Below, one piece after another: positions 30,364 to 37,179 of a stretch of DNA of 37,179 bases (within the stretch, counting starts at the first letter, position 1; every line of letters begins with the position of its first letter). The stretch is from positions 1-37,179 of the forward strand of contig CAMDEX010000024.1 of assembly GCA_945897075.1 (NCBI GenBank). Reading direction: 5' to 3'. The notes under the pieces are model-generated. The model made no database searches and was not told the DNA's origin. It worked only from the letters and a program-made list of their open reading frames with translations. Both the position numbers and the translations under genes were made by a program. This DNA comes from Litorilinea aerophila. GTDB taxonomy: Bacteria; Chloroflexota; Anaerolineae; Caldilineales; Caldilineaceae.

Positions 30364-30563
30364 TCACATCTCCACGAGACCCGCCTGGGCAAGGATATCG
30401 AAATAGGCGATGACATCCTCCACAGGAAACAACCCCAGCTCGCCAGAGACCAGATCGGCAATCTGCTGCACTGAGCCATAATTGAACGCCTGGATCGCCT
30501 TGTCGTCAAAGTCTTGTCCCGCGCGCAACGTTGTGAGGGGTTGCGCGTCCTGCGTCGGCTTCG
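30364..30563 (-). pseudogene. 3' fragment of the M28-like peptidase gene
   Basis: The minus strand is nearly identical to the last 200 nt of the M28 gene at 22431, encoding the C-terminal small domain (DFDDKAIQAFNYGSVQQIAD, ending AYFDILAQAGLVEM) with a 12-nt in-frame deletion. The reading frame is closed by a stop just upstream and there is no start, so this is a duplicated gene end. Confidence 0.8.
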
Positions 30564-30646
30564 CAGGTGTACGCCGTCGGTTTTATCAGATACAATGTTC
30601 GTGGCCTTCTATAGTGGTCAGTTTGCAAAAATACCTTATGTAAGAT

Positions 30647-30926
30647 CCCACATTCCGCACCTGTTTTGAGCGAAATGTGGAATAAAAACGGAATCGTAGC
30701 TCCAAAACGGTCTCGAATGGCCGGATTTCCTTACGAAAACGACAGTTTTTTTGCCGAAAGTCCTTGAATCCAACAGCCAAAATTGACTAATTGGCTGAGG
30801 TTCACCGAGTCGAGGGCCTTCGATTAGCGATTGATGGGTCCAGAATGACAGAAACCCATATTTTGCACAGATTTTTTGGTGCAAGAAAATATCTATATCC
30901 AGCAATTGTCTAGTGCGGAATGTGGG
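30647..30926. mobile_element. 280-bp TIR element next to the DUF3800 gene
   Basis: CCCACATTCCGCAC (30647-30660) and GTGCGGAATGTGGG (30913-30926) are perfect 14-bp terminal inverted repeats. The interior has no convincing gene, although minus-strand frames have basic, aromatic-rich segments that could be transposase scraps. I see no clear target duplication. It ends 16 nt before the DUF3800 start. Confidence 0.65.
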
Positions 30927-30942
30927 TTATAGGTATAGATAG

Positions 30943-31626
30943 ATGAAATATCCATTGTATATGTTCAGTGATGAATCGGGTGATCTTGCACAGCAGGACG
31001 GTCGTTTTGTTATTTTTGGTGTTGTTGTCACGCCACAGGTGAAAGTCCTACGGGATGTGGTGAAGAGAACCAAGCAGCGGTATCCAAAGGAAACCAGGTC
31101 GAAGCCTTATCTTCACGCGGCAGATGATCCCCCGAAGGTGACACGATATCTGCTGGATGTGTTGTCAAATCAATCGGACGTGTCTGTTGGGGTATTGGTT
31201 TTCAATCGCGAGGTTTGGATCAACCAGAGTCAGCCAGTTGATGATTTGTATCAGCAGTTGATGGGCCAAGCCCTCCAGTTTTCTTTGCCTGGCTCGTCTA
31301 TGGAGTCGTCTCTTGCTGCCAACATTCATGTGGTGGTTGAGAATCGATACAAAACGCCCAGACAACGAGAGCGTCTGATCAAAACGATTTCAGCGCAAAC
31401 GGGGATCGCTACGGGTAACATTCTTTCGGAGAAAAAGACGCACAGCCAGTGGGGGCCAGCGCTGCAAATCGCGGATGCAATTGCGTGGAGTTGGTATCAG
31501 AAGGTGGAGAAGGAAGATGATAGCTTTGTGAATGTTCTTATCAATCGTTTGCCCGTTAATGAGGTGGTTCTGGGGGTGGATGGGGCAGGGGTGATACGAA
31601 CAGCGAAGGAAATTCGTGGGTATTAA
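30943..31626 (+). CDS. DUF3800 domain protein
   Basis: Protein of 227 residues of the DUF3800 family, which has an RNase H-like fold and is common in accessory and defence regions. Seen directly: the N-terminal YMFSDESGD acidic motif at about 6-14, GRFVIFGVVV, the mid-protein LHAADDP segment and the C-terminal ALQIADAIAWSWYQK. The conserved acidic residues suggest a nuclease-like active site, but the activity is unproven. The gene is flanked by two small mobile elements. A poor promoter (TTGTCT, 16 nt, TATAGG) would overlap the end of the 280-bp element, suggesting the element may have supplied its promoter and a nearly leaderless transcript. No strong ribosome binding site precedes the ATG. 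Confidence 0.85.
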   Translation: MKYPLYMFSDESGDLAQQDGRFVIFGVVVTPQVKVLRDVVKRTKQRYPKETRSKPYLHAADDPPKVTRYLLDVLSNQSDVSVGVLVFNREVWINQSQPVDDLYQQLMGQALQFSLPGSSMESSLAANIHVVVENRYKTPRQRERLIKTISAQTGIATGNILSEKKTHSQWGPALQIADAIAWSWYQKVEKEDDSFVNVLINRLPVNEVVLGVDGAGVIRTAKEIRGY

Positions 31627-31662
31627 AAGAAAAAAGGCCAACTGGCGTTGACCATTTTTCTT
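31627..31662 (+). terminator. Likely terminator of the DUF3800 gene
   Basis: AAGAAAAAAGGCCAA pairs with TTGACCATTTTTCTT around a 6-nt loop, two mismatches. It begins directly after the DUF3800 stop codon, and its 3' arm carries a run of five T. The 31663-31829 stretch after it shows no gene or clear structure. Confidence 0.55.
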
Positions 31663-31829
31663 CACTCCTGGCTTACACAATAGGCGTTTACGGGGTGTCG
31701 CCCCTACCTATCCCTTGCCATCTCCCCGCTATATCCATCAGATGACGAGTCTGACTGCTGATAGCGAGTCCTGCCTGGCCAGAAGCAAAATATTACAATT
31801 AAATCAAGTACACAAATAAATTTATGCAC

Positions 31830-31945
31830 CTATAGTTTTTCAGATAATCATTTGTAGGGGCGCTGCTTGCTGCGCCCGACGCACCAGAGACGGGCGCAGC
31901 AAGCAAGCGCCCCTACAGTGCAAATCTTTATCTGAAAAACTATAG
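31830..31945. mobile_element. CTATAG-ended 116-bp MITE-like element, copy 2
   Basis: Same length, ends and internal palindrome as the copy at 30191-30306. The two copies flank the 1.5-kb segment containing the M28 fragment and the DUF3800 gene, as direct repeats. Confidence 0.85.
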
Positions 31946-32085
31946 TAAGAAAATATCACCAAAGTGCTGTTTTGTCAATAGTCCACTTTTTCAAATTTTT
32001 CGATTTTTGAGGGGATGGTTCAGAATTAGGTTTACACTTTTTATTCGCCAGAAATTCGATTTCAGTCGAGTAGCTCTCTCTGACG

Positions 32086-32475
32086 ATGACGCAGAGGATG
32101 CGCATCGTCGCCGCGCTGAGCCGGTGGGGTGTGTTGAAGCCACTTGCCCCGCTGCTGGCGCGGGGCGTCTTCCCACAGATCAAGCAGTTCCCGCCGGATC
32201 TGCAGAAAGCGCTGGTGACGATGACAGCCCAGCCCCACAACTACGCCGCCGCGTTGCGCGAGGCCGAAGCCAGCGATGAGAGCTTCCGCAGCGCAGTCAG
32301 CGCACCGGGCAGCCTGGGCGACCTGCCGCTGGTGGTGCTCAGCGCTGGTTCGTGGACGACGGGCAAACAGACGCCCATGAAGCGGGCCATGCCTGCCCTG
32401 CGCGAGGAACAGGCCCGGCTTTCTACTCGTGGCGAACATCGCATCGTCATCACATCACCGCCACCCCCCCGGTGT
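32086..32475 (+). pseudogene. Truncated alpha/beta-hydrolase gene
   Basis: An open stretch encodes the cap and late-strand region of an alpha/beta hydrolase: SRWGVLKPLAPLLARGVFP, LGDLPLVVLSAG and REEQARLSTRGEHRIV. The nucleophile-elbow half of the gene is missing upstream, and the frame ends just before the expected catalytic-histidine segment (GSGH type), replaced by a proline run. No start or ribosome binding site fits. It is the C-terminal remains of a deleted gene. The preceding 31946-32085 stretch is AT-rich with nothing recognisable. Confidence 0.6.
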
Positions 32476-32580
32476 TGAAATACACCCGCTACCCAATCGC
32501 CTGTTTTCGGACATCCCCAGGGTTGGATTATACTTGCCCAAACCTCCACTGTGCATACGAATGCGCCCAAAGGGAATGGC

Positions 32581-35283
32581 ATGGCAACCCAAAAACCGTC
32601 ACCAAAGAACGTCGCCTTTTTTGATATTCTCAAACAGGCCCTGGAATCGATCCACCAGCCCGAATGGCTGGGTGCCAATTCCCCATTGGCTGCGCCCTAT
32701 TTCCTGGGGGCAGCCCTGGCCGGCACTGAGCCGACGCCTCTGGGCCGGGGGCTGGCGCTGGTGGCCGAGATACAACGGGCTGTGGAATCCCTGTGGGGCG
32801 GCCCGTTGCCAAAAAGCGGGCAAGAACTCCTGGCCGGCGCGCTGGCAGAGGATGGTCAGGGCGGGCGCTATGATTGTCTGGTTCTGGAGTTGAACTATTT
32901 CAAACAGCGCTACCGGCCTGTGCCCCGCAGCCAGGCCGACATCTACCACGACATTCTCCACATCTCCCGCCCCACCCACGACCGGCATCTGCGCAGCGCG
33001 GTGGAGCGGCTGGCGGGGCTGCTTCTGCGCCGTCTGCGCCCAGCAATTCGCCCGGAGCAGCCGATCCTCCCCACCTTTCTCATCGGGCGCGATCATCTCC
33101 TGGCCCAGGCCCAGACAGCCCTCGCCGGGGGGCAGACAGTCAGCCTGACCGGACCCGGCGGTGTGGGCAAAAGCTCGCTGGCCGCGGCCCTGGCCGATGG
33201 CTGGCCGTCGCCCGCCATTTTCTGGTATACCTTTCGCCCCACCTTCAACGATCAATTGGAGAGCCTGCTCTTTGCCCTGGGCCATTTTCTCGATCGCCAG
33301 GGCGCGGCGACCCTGTGGCATCAGCTATTGGCCGACGGTGGCCGCATCAAAGACGTGAATCTGGCTGTGGGGCTGGTGCGCAGCGATCTGGCGAGCCTGG
33401 GCCACAAACCCCTGCTCTGTTTTGATGAACTGGATTTTTTGCGCCCGCTGGTCCAGGGCGAAGACAAGCCGGGCCACCGCCAGCTTCTGGAATTTCTCGA
33501 CACTCTGCGCGGACACACGGCCATTCTGCTCATCGGCCAGCGGGCCTTTTGGGAAAGTGATACGCTCCTGACATTGGCGGGGTTGAGCGTGGAGGAGGTC
33601 AGCAGTCTGCTCACCCATCGCGCCGTGGCCCACACGCCAGCGGATGCCGCGGCCCTGCACGCCTACACCGGGGGCAACCCGCGCCTGGTGGATCTGTGCG
33701 TGGCGCTTTACCAGACCGGCGCGGATGGGGATATGGCCGCGGTGCTGGCCCAACTACCCCACTTTCATGGGATGTTGCCCCTCTGGTTGCGCCTGGAGCG
33801 GCGACTGCCGCCTGGGGAGCAGACACTTCTGCGCAGCCTGTCGGTTTTTCGCTCACCCGCCCCTGGGGATGTCTGGCTGCGCGGCGGGGATGATCTGGCT
33901 GTGGCCCTGACCCGGCTGATCGAACGGCGTCTGGTCCAGGAAGATGGGCAGGGCGGTGTCTCCTTGCTGCCCGCCCTGCGGGAGATTGTCTACACGGAGA
34001 TGCCCGTGGAGGAACGGGAGGAGCTGCACGCCCAGGCGGCCCAAATACGGGCAGAACGGGGAGAGTACACCGCGGCGGCCTATCATCTGCAACGGGCTGG
34101 AGAAATCGAGGCGGCGATCTCCCTCTGGTATGAAAAGCGGGAGAACGAAATCCACCGGGGACAGGCCGCGGCGGCCCTGGCCCTCTTCGAGCAGATTCCT
34201 CTGCGCCGTCTCTCGCCGCCCCGCGAAAAAGAGATGCGTCTGCTGCGCAGCGAACTCTACCAGTTGGCGGGCACGCCGGTGCAGGTGATCGAAACCCTCA
34301 AAGATGCTGCCTGGGGCGCGGACGAGAGCGGGCAGGTGGATGCGTCCCTATTGCTGGGCAAAGCCTACGAGTACCAGAGCCAGGGCGATCGGGCGCTGGG
34401 CAGCTATGCGGAGGGGCTGACCGCGGCGGAGAAGCTGCTGGGCCGGATGGTCGAGTTGCACGTCCAGCGCAGTCTTGTCTATTTGCACGAACGGGATATG
34501 CAAGAGGCGTGGCACGAAGTAAACCGGGCGCGCTATCTTTCCGAGAATATGACCGGCACGCTCTGCGAGCAATCGGGTCGGCTGGAAGAGGCCCAGGGCC
34601 ACTACCAGACAGCGCTAGAAATCGCCCAGGAGATTGGTTATCTGGCAGGTGTGGCGAAGAGTTTTCACAATTTGGGAAATGTCGCGTCGCGCCAGCGACG
34701 GCTGGAGCAGGCCATCGGCTATTACCGGCAGGCCATGACCACCCACGAACAGATGGGCAACCGGGTCGGGCTGGAGATCGCCCGCAGCGGCATTGTTGCC
34801 CCCTATATGCAGGTCGCCCGTTACGACGAAGCCATCGCCGAGGCCAAGCGGGCGCTGACTTTCTTCCAGGCTATGGGCGATTCGTTCTGGATTGCCCTTA
34901 ACGCGTCCAATCTGGCCGAATCCCAGGTGGAACTGGGCAACTACGCCGCGGCCGAAAGTTATGCGCAAATGGTGATGGCCGAAGAGGAACCCCACAGCCA
35001 CCCCTATGCCCTGTTTACCCTGGGGCGCATACGCCAACAGCAAAATCGCGGCGCGGAAGCCGAATTTGTCCTGGATCAGGCGCGCCGCCTGGCCGAGATG
35101 AACGAAGACCGCTATCTGCTGGCCTATTGCTGGGAGGAGTTGGGCAAAGTGCAGGGGATGGCTGGGGCAGCAGCGCGCGCGGCAGACTCTTTTTCCCGCG
35201 CCCTGGAACTCTTCCGATCCCTCCACATTCAGGACAAAGCCGCCGAAGTGCAGACCCGGTTACAGGCAAGCAACGGTCAGTAG
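32581..35283 (+). CDS. STAND NTPase with TPR array
   Basis: Cytosolic protein of 900 residues. Residues 1-165 are a helical N-terminal region typical of Chloroflexota STAND proteins (PRSQADIYHDILHISRPTHD). The NTPase has Walker A GPGGVGKS (191-198), Walker B LLCFDELDFL (D282, E283) and a sensor-like LLIGQRAFW. A winged-helix region follows (about 400-500, LPPGEQTLLRSLSVF), then at least six TPR-like repeats to the end (for example GNVASRQRRLEQAIGYYRQA). STAND proteins use ATP-driven oligomerisation as a signalling or defence switch, with the TPRs as sensor; no effector domain is evident at either end. I prefer the ATG at 32581 (AAAGGGA upstream) to a GTG 10 codons earlier. TATACT near 32529 could be its -10. 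Confidence 0.88.
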   Translation: MATQKPSPKNVAFFDILKQALESIHQPEWLGANSPLAAPYFLGAALAGTEPTPLGRGLALVAEIQRAVESLWGGPLPKSGQELLAGALAEDGQGGRYDCLVLELNYFKQRYRPVPRSQADIYHDILHISRPTHDRHLRSAVERLAGLLLRRLRPAIRPEQPILPTFLIGRDHLLAQAQTALAGGQTVSLTGPGGVGKSSLAAALADGWPSPAIFWYTFRPTFNDQLESLLFALGHFLDRQGAATLWHQLLADGGRIKDVNLAVGLVRSDLASLGHKPLLCFDELDFLRPLVQGEDKPGHRQLLEFLDTLRGHTAILLIGQRAFWESDTLLTLAGLSVEEVSSLLTHRAVAHTPADAAALHAYTGGNPRLVDLCVALYQTGADGDMAAVLAQLPHFHGMLPLWLRLERRLPPGEQTLLRSLSVFRSPAPGDVWLRGGDDLAVALTRLIERRLVQEDGQGGVSLLPALREIVYTEMPVEEREELHAQAAQIRAERGEYTAAAYHLQRAGEIEAAISLWYEKRENEIHRGQAAAALALFEQIPLRRLSPPREKEMRLLRSELYQLAGTPVQVIETLKDAAWGADESGQVDASLLLGKAYEYQSQGDRALGSYAEGLTAAEKLLGRMVELHVQRSLVYLHERDMQEAWHEVNRARYLSENMTGTLCEQSGRLEEAQGHYQTALEIAQEIGYLAGVAKSFHNLGNVASRQRRLEQAIGYYRQAMTTHEQMGNRVGLEIARSGIVAPYMQVARYDEAIAEAKRALTFFQAMGDSFWIALNASNLAESQVELGNYAAAESYAQMVMAEEEPHSHPYALFTLGRIRQQQNRGAEAEFVLDQARRLAEMNEDRYLLAYCWEELGKVQGMAGAAARAADSFSRALELFRSLHIQDKAAEVQTRLQASNGQ

Positions 35284-35320
35284 CTTCATCTGTACAGCCT
35301 GCCGCCAGCCGCGCCGACAA

Positions 35321-35923
35321 TCACCCACAGTGCGGTTGCCTGGCAACAGCGCAGATCATCCCCAGCATGAGTGTCACCGCTTCCCCATCCTCAACGCCTT
35401 CGTTGCGCACGAGGGATTGCCAGGTTTGAAAGGCGATGGCGTGACCAATCGCCGCTCTGAAGAGACCGCCATTCTCCTCGGCAGCCCACGGCTCCGCCAG
35501 CAGATCCCCGACCATTCGCCAGAAAGCAAACATCGGTGTGAGAACCTCCCGCAGCACAGGCATCTGGGGCACATCAATCGCGGCCCTGGCCGTCATCGCT
35601 TCGGTACGGTGGTGATAGGCATAAATTTCGGTGAGCGCCGTGCGCAGCCGCTGCTCCCGGTTGTCTATCCCTGCCCACACCGCGGGATCCGGCGGCGGGT
35701 TCAGCGCCAGGTAGTGGCCCGTGCAGCCCAGAAGCAAGGAGCGTTCATCAGGGAAATGGCGGTAGACCGTCGCCCGTTCCACACCGGCGCGTTCGGCGAT
35801 GGCACTGATGGTCGTGCTGGGTCCGCCGATTTCCTGGTGCAGGGAGACGGTGGCTTCGACGATGCGTTGGCGTGTCTCTTCCTGATCTTGCGCACGCTTC
35901 TTTTTCGTGTAGGTTCGGGGCAT
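35321..35923 (-). CDS. TetR-family transcriptional regulator
   Basis: DNA-binding repressor of 200 residues. The N-terminal helix-turn-helix is canonical: TTISAIAERAGVERATVYRH followed by FPDERSLL. The C-terminal ligand-binding domain is helical and divergent, giving no clue to the ligand. A TTG four codons upstream is an alternative start; I prefer the ATG at 35923 with GGTGA about 8 nt upstream. The gene converges on the STAND ATPase gene (37 nt apart) and is divergent from the secreted-protein gene, so it may control that gene and itself through the shared 355-bp region. Confidence 0.9.
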   Translation of the reverse strand: MPRTYTKKKRAQDQEETRQRIVEATVSLHQEIGGPSTTISAIAERAGVERATVYRHFPDERSLLLGCTGHYLALNPPPDPAVWAGIDNREQRLRTALTEIYAYHHRTEAMTARAAIDVPQMPVLREVLTPMFAFWRMVGDLLAEPWAAEENGGLFRAAIGHAIAFQTWQSLVRNEGVEDGEAVTLMLGMICAVARQPHCG

Positions 35924-35968
35924 ACCAATCACCAAATTGCATTTCGAAAATCATGTGTGTTCAACGAA

Positions 35969-35998
35969 TTGACAAGCTACTCGCTGTCGTGTTATCCT
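35969..35998 (+). promoter_or_regulatory. Promoter in the divergent tetR region
   Basis: TTGACA (35969-35974) and TATCCT (35993-35998) are 18 nt apart, reading toward the secreted-protein gene. The long leader (about 270 nt) contains the small hairpin CGGGATTGGAATCCCG but nothing I can name. Confidence 0.45.
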
Positions 35999-36021
35999 GC
36001 TCTCAATTCATTATACAACAG

Positions 36022-36031
36022 TGTGTACACA
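36022..36031. promoter_or_regulatory. Candidate TetR operator
   Basis: TGTGTACACA is a perfect 10-bp palindrome about 25 nt downstream of the promoter -10, in the region shared with the divergent tetR gene. TetR operators are usually longer, so this is tentative. Confidence 0.3.
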
Positions 36032-36278
36032 AAGACTACTCTGGGCCTCTCCTGATTTGTGGCGGGATTGGAATCCCGAAGGCAGGCCGCTGGAGTAGAT
36101 GCGCAATGGGCGCGGGTGATGCATCAGACTCCATTTGTGATGCACCAACTGCCAGCAATGGGCAGTATGCTATAGACCACATGTCGGAAGTAAGGGCAGG
36201 CACAACCGCCCGCCCAGCAGTCCGTTATCGTATACCGTATACCCCAGTGGGAACAGGAAGTTACAAAGGAGAGAGAAG

Positions 36279-37106
36279 ATGAAAAAGAAGTCAACGCTGT
36301 CCTATCGCCAGACCCGCCGCATTTGGATGGCCGTACTCCTTTTGGGAGCGCTGCTGCTGGGTGCATTTCAGCCCGTCGCCACTGCCCAGGCCGAGGCGGG
36401 CTTCGCCTACTATTGGTCGCTGACTTTCGACTTTGATAGCAGCGCCGATGGTAGGCTCTATGTGGCAGTGGGCTACAACGAAGATGGCGCACCCCAGGAG
36501 CCGTTCATCCACAGCCAGACCTTTGCGGTTTCCTGCCAGCGGGTGGGCAATGCGAGCGTGTCGGGTGGGATGTTGAAACTGAATGGCGGCTACTTGCGCT
36601 GCAATCTTGATTTGCAGAATGCGTTGCAGACGACCTTTGCAGCCTGTAACGCCATTGTGCCGGGGTGTCAGCTGGAGATCGAGAAGTACGAGTCCTATGC
36701 CCACCTGCGGGCCACGGCCCAGGTGTTGTCGTCCAGCCCAGGCGAAGCACCCATCTTCTACCACCAGGACGCCTCGTATGGGATCAACCCCCAGTCGTCC
36801 ACAACCCAGATTACAGCCTCTCTGTCGCCCCACGGTCTGATCCCATCTTCACCGGTTGTGCGTACACCGGCGCTGGGTGTGTGGCACAATTACGAAGCCT
36901 TCTATAGCTGCGACGGCGGCTGCGATATGGCCTATAAGGTCGGGGCAGCCCAAGAGATGGTCGCTACGGCCAACGCTGAAATCCCCATCTACACGCCGTC
37001 CAGCACCATCTACATCGGCTTCAACCCGGCCACCGGCCTGGTTGCGCCAGCCGGCACCAATATCAACAGCCTCTTCGTTGACCCGCCCAACCACGGCAAC
37101 GGCTAG
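36279..37106 (+). CDS. Secreted protein of unknown function
   Basis: Protein of 275 residues with a clear Sec signal: basic start MKKKSTLSYRQTRR, hydrophobic core WMAVLLLGALLLGAF and a likely AxA cleavage site (ATAQAEA) near residue 39. The mature part is beta-rich and has seven cysteines in SCQR, LRC, AACN, PGCQ, YSC and GGC contexts, suggesting disulfides. I recognise no domain. The ribosome binding site AAGGAGAG is strong. It is divergent from the tetR gene and may be under its control. A TIR element begins 9 nt after the stop. Confidence 0.8.
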   Translation: MKKKSTLSYRQTRRIWMAVLLLGALLLGAFQPVATAQAEAGFAYYWSLTFDFDSSADGRLYVAVGYNEDGAPQEPFIHSQTFAVSCQRVGNASVSGGMLKLNGGYLRCNLDLQNALQTTFAACNAIVPGCQLEIEKYESYAHLRATAQVLSSSPGEAPIFYHQDASYGINPQSSTTQITASLSPHGLIPSSPVVRTPALGVWHNYEAFYSCDGGCDMAYKVGAAQEMVATANAEIPIYTPSSTIYIGFNPATGLVAPAGTNINSLFVDPPNHGNG

Positions 37107-37114
37107 TAGAGTCT

Positions 37115-37179
37115 GGCGTAAATACCCCAATCGTTTCCGGTGTAGTGCGTAGCGCGTGAACTGGTACACGCACTACGCA
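37115..37179. repeat. Partial copy of the 93-bp TIR/hairpin element
   Basis: It begins GGCGTAAATA and continues with GTGTAGTGCGTAGCGCGTG, AACTGG, TACACGCACTACGCA, the same element as at 26681-26773 in the opposite orientation. It is cut by the window end. Confidence 0.65.

Noticed and set aside
36031..36278. Possible riboswitch in the long leader of the secreted-protein gene
   Set aside because: I found only one small hairpin (CGGGATTGGAATCCCG) and no known conserved core.

Overview
ORGANISM. The window looks like a chromosomal segment of a Chloroflexota bacterium (Anaerolineae/Caldilineae type). The reasons are the gene families: MalF/MalG-type and Dpp-type importers, a Tat-exported lipoprotein binding protein, a giant thioester alpha-2-macroglobulin with dockerin- and cohesin-like modules, a STAND-TPR ATPase, a DUF3800 protein, a PIN toxin pair and many small inverted-repeat elements. 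This is a family-level impression; no rRNA, tRNA or other phylogenetic marker is present. LAYOUT. 1-1836: two permeases of a sugar ABC importer; its binding protein presumably lies left of the window. 1985-3475: an antitoxin/PIN-toxin pair, then, on the other strand, a DUF5678-like protein and a retropepsin-like aspartic protease. 3756-8993: the alpha-2-macroglobulin. 9016-9382: a decayed yifB/comM ATPase tail and a small TIR element. 9379-22082: an AT-richer minus-strand island of eight genes (see below). 22182-22432: a small inverted repeat and a gene fragment. 22431-29920 (minus): an M28-like peptidase, DppC, DppB, a DppA-like lipoprotein and an enolase-superfamily enzyme. 29921-32580: a graveyard of repeats and fragments around one intact DUF3800 gene. 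32581-35283: a 900-residue STAND ATPase with TPRs. 35321-35923 (minus): a TetR regulator. 36279-37106: a secreted protein of unknown function. THE SYSTEM OF INTEREST. In transcription order the island encodes an eight-helix membrane protein, a CHAT (caspase-like) protease, a 1399-residue protein with a degenerate P-loop and long helical array, a zinc-knuckle GTPase, a small FGE/SUMF1-like domain protein, a GAP1-type GTPase-associated protein, a second zinc-knuckle GTPase and, beyond a dead transposase, a membrane-anchored RING-like protein. Three junctions are 4-nt ATGA overlaps, and a good promoter precedes the first gene. Two related GTPases plus a GAP1-like protein match the GTPase-centred, NTP-dependent biological conflict systems predicted in multicellular-type bacteria; CHAT is the obvious candidate effector. 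The combination with a membrane protein, an FGE-like domain and a membrane RING protein is what I would follow up. GENOME DYNAMICS. The same broken pieces recur: four copies of the yifB 3' end, three pieces of an M28/DUF5678 arrangement, three copies of one TIR element and two of another. They sit at the edges of the functional modules, suggesting repeated repeat-mediated insertion and deletion.
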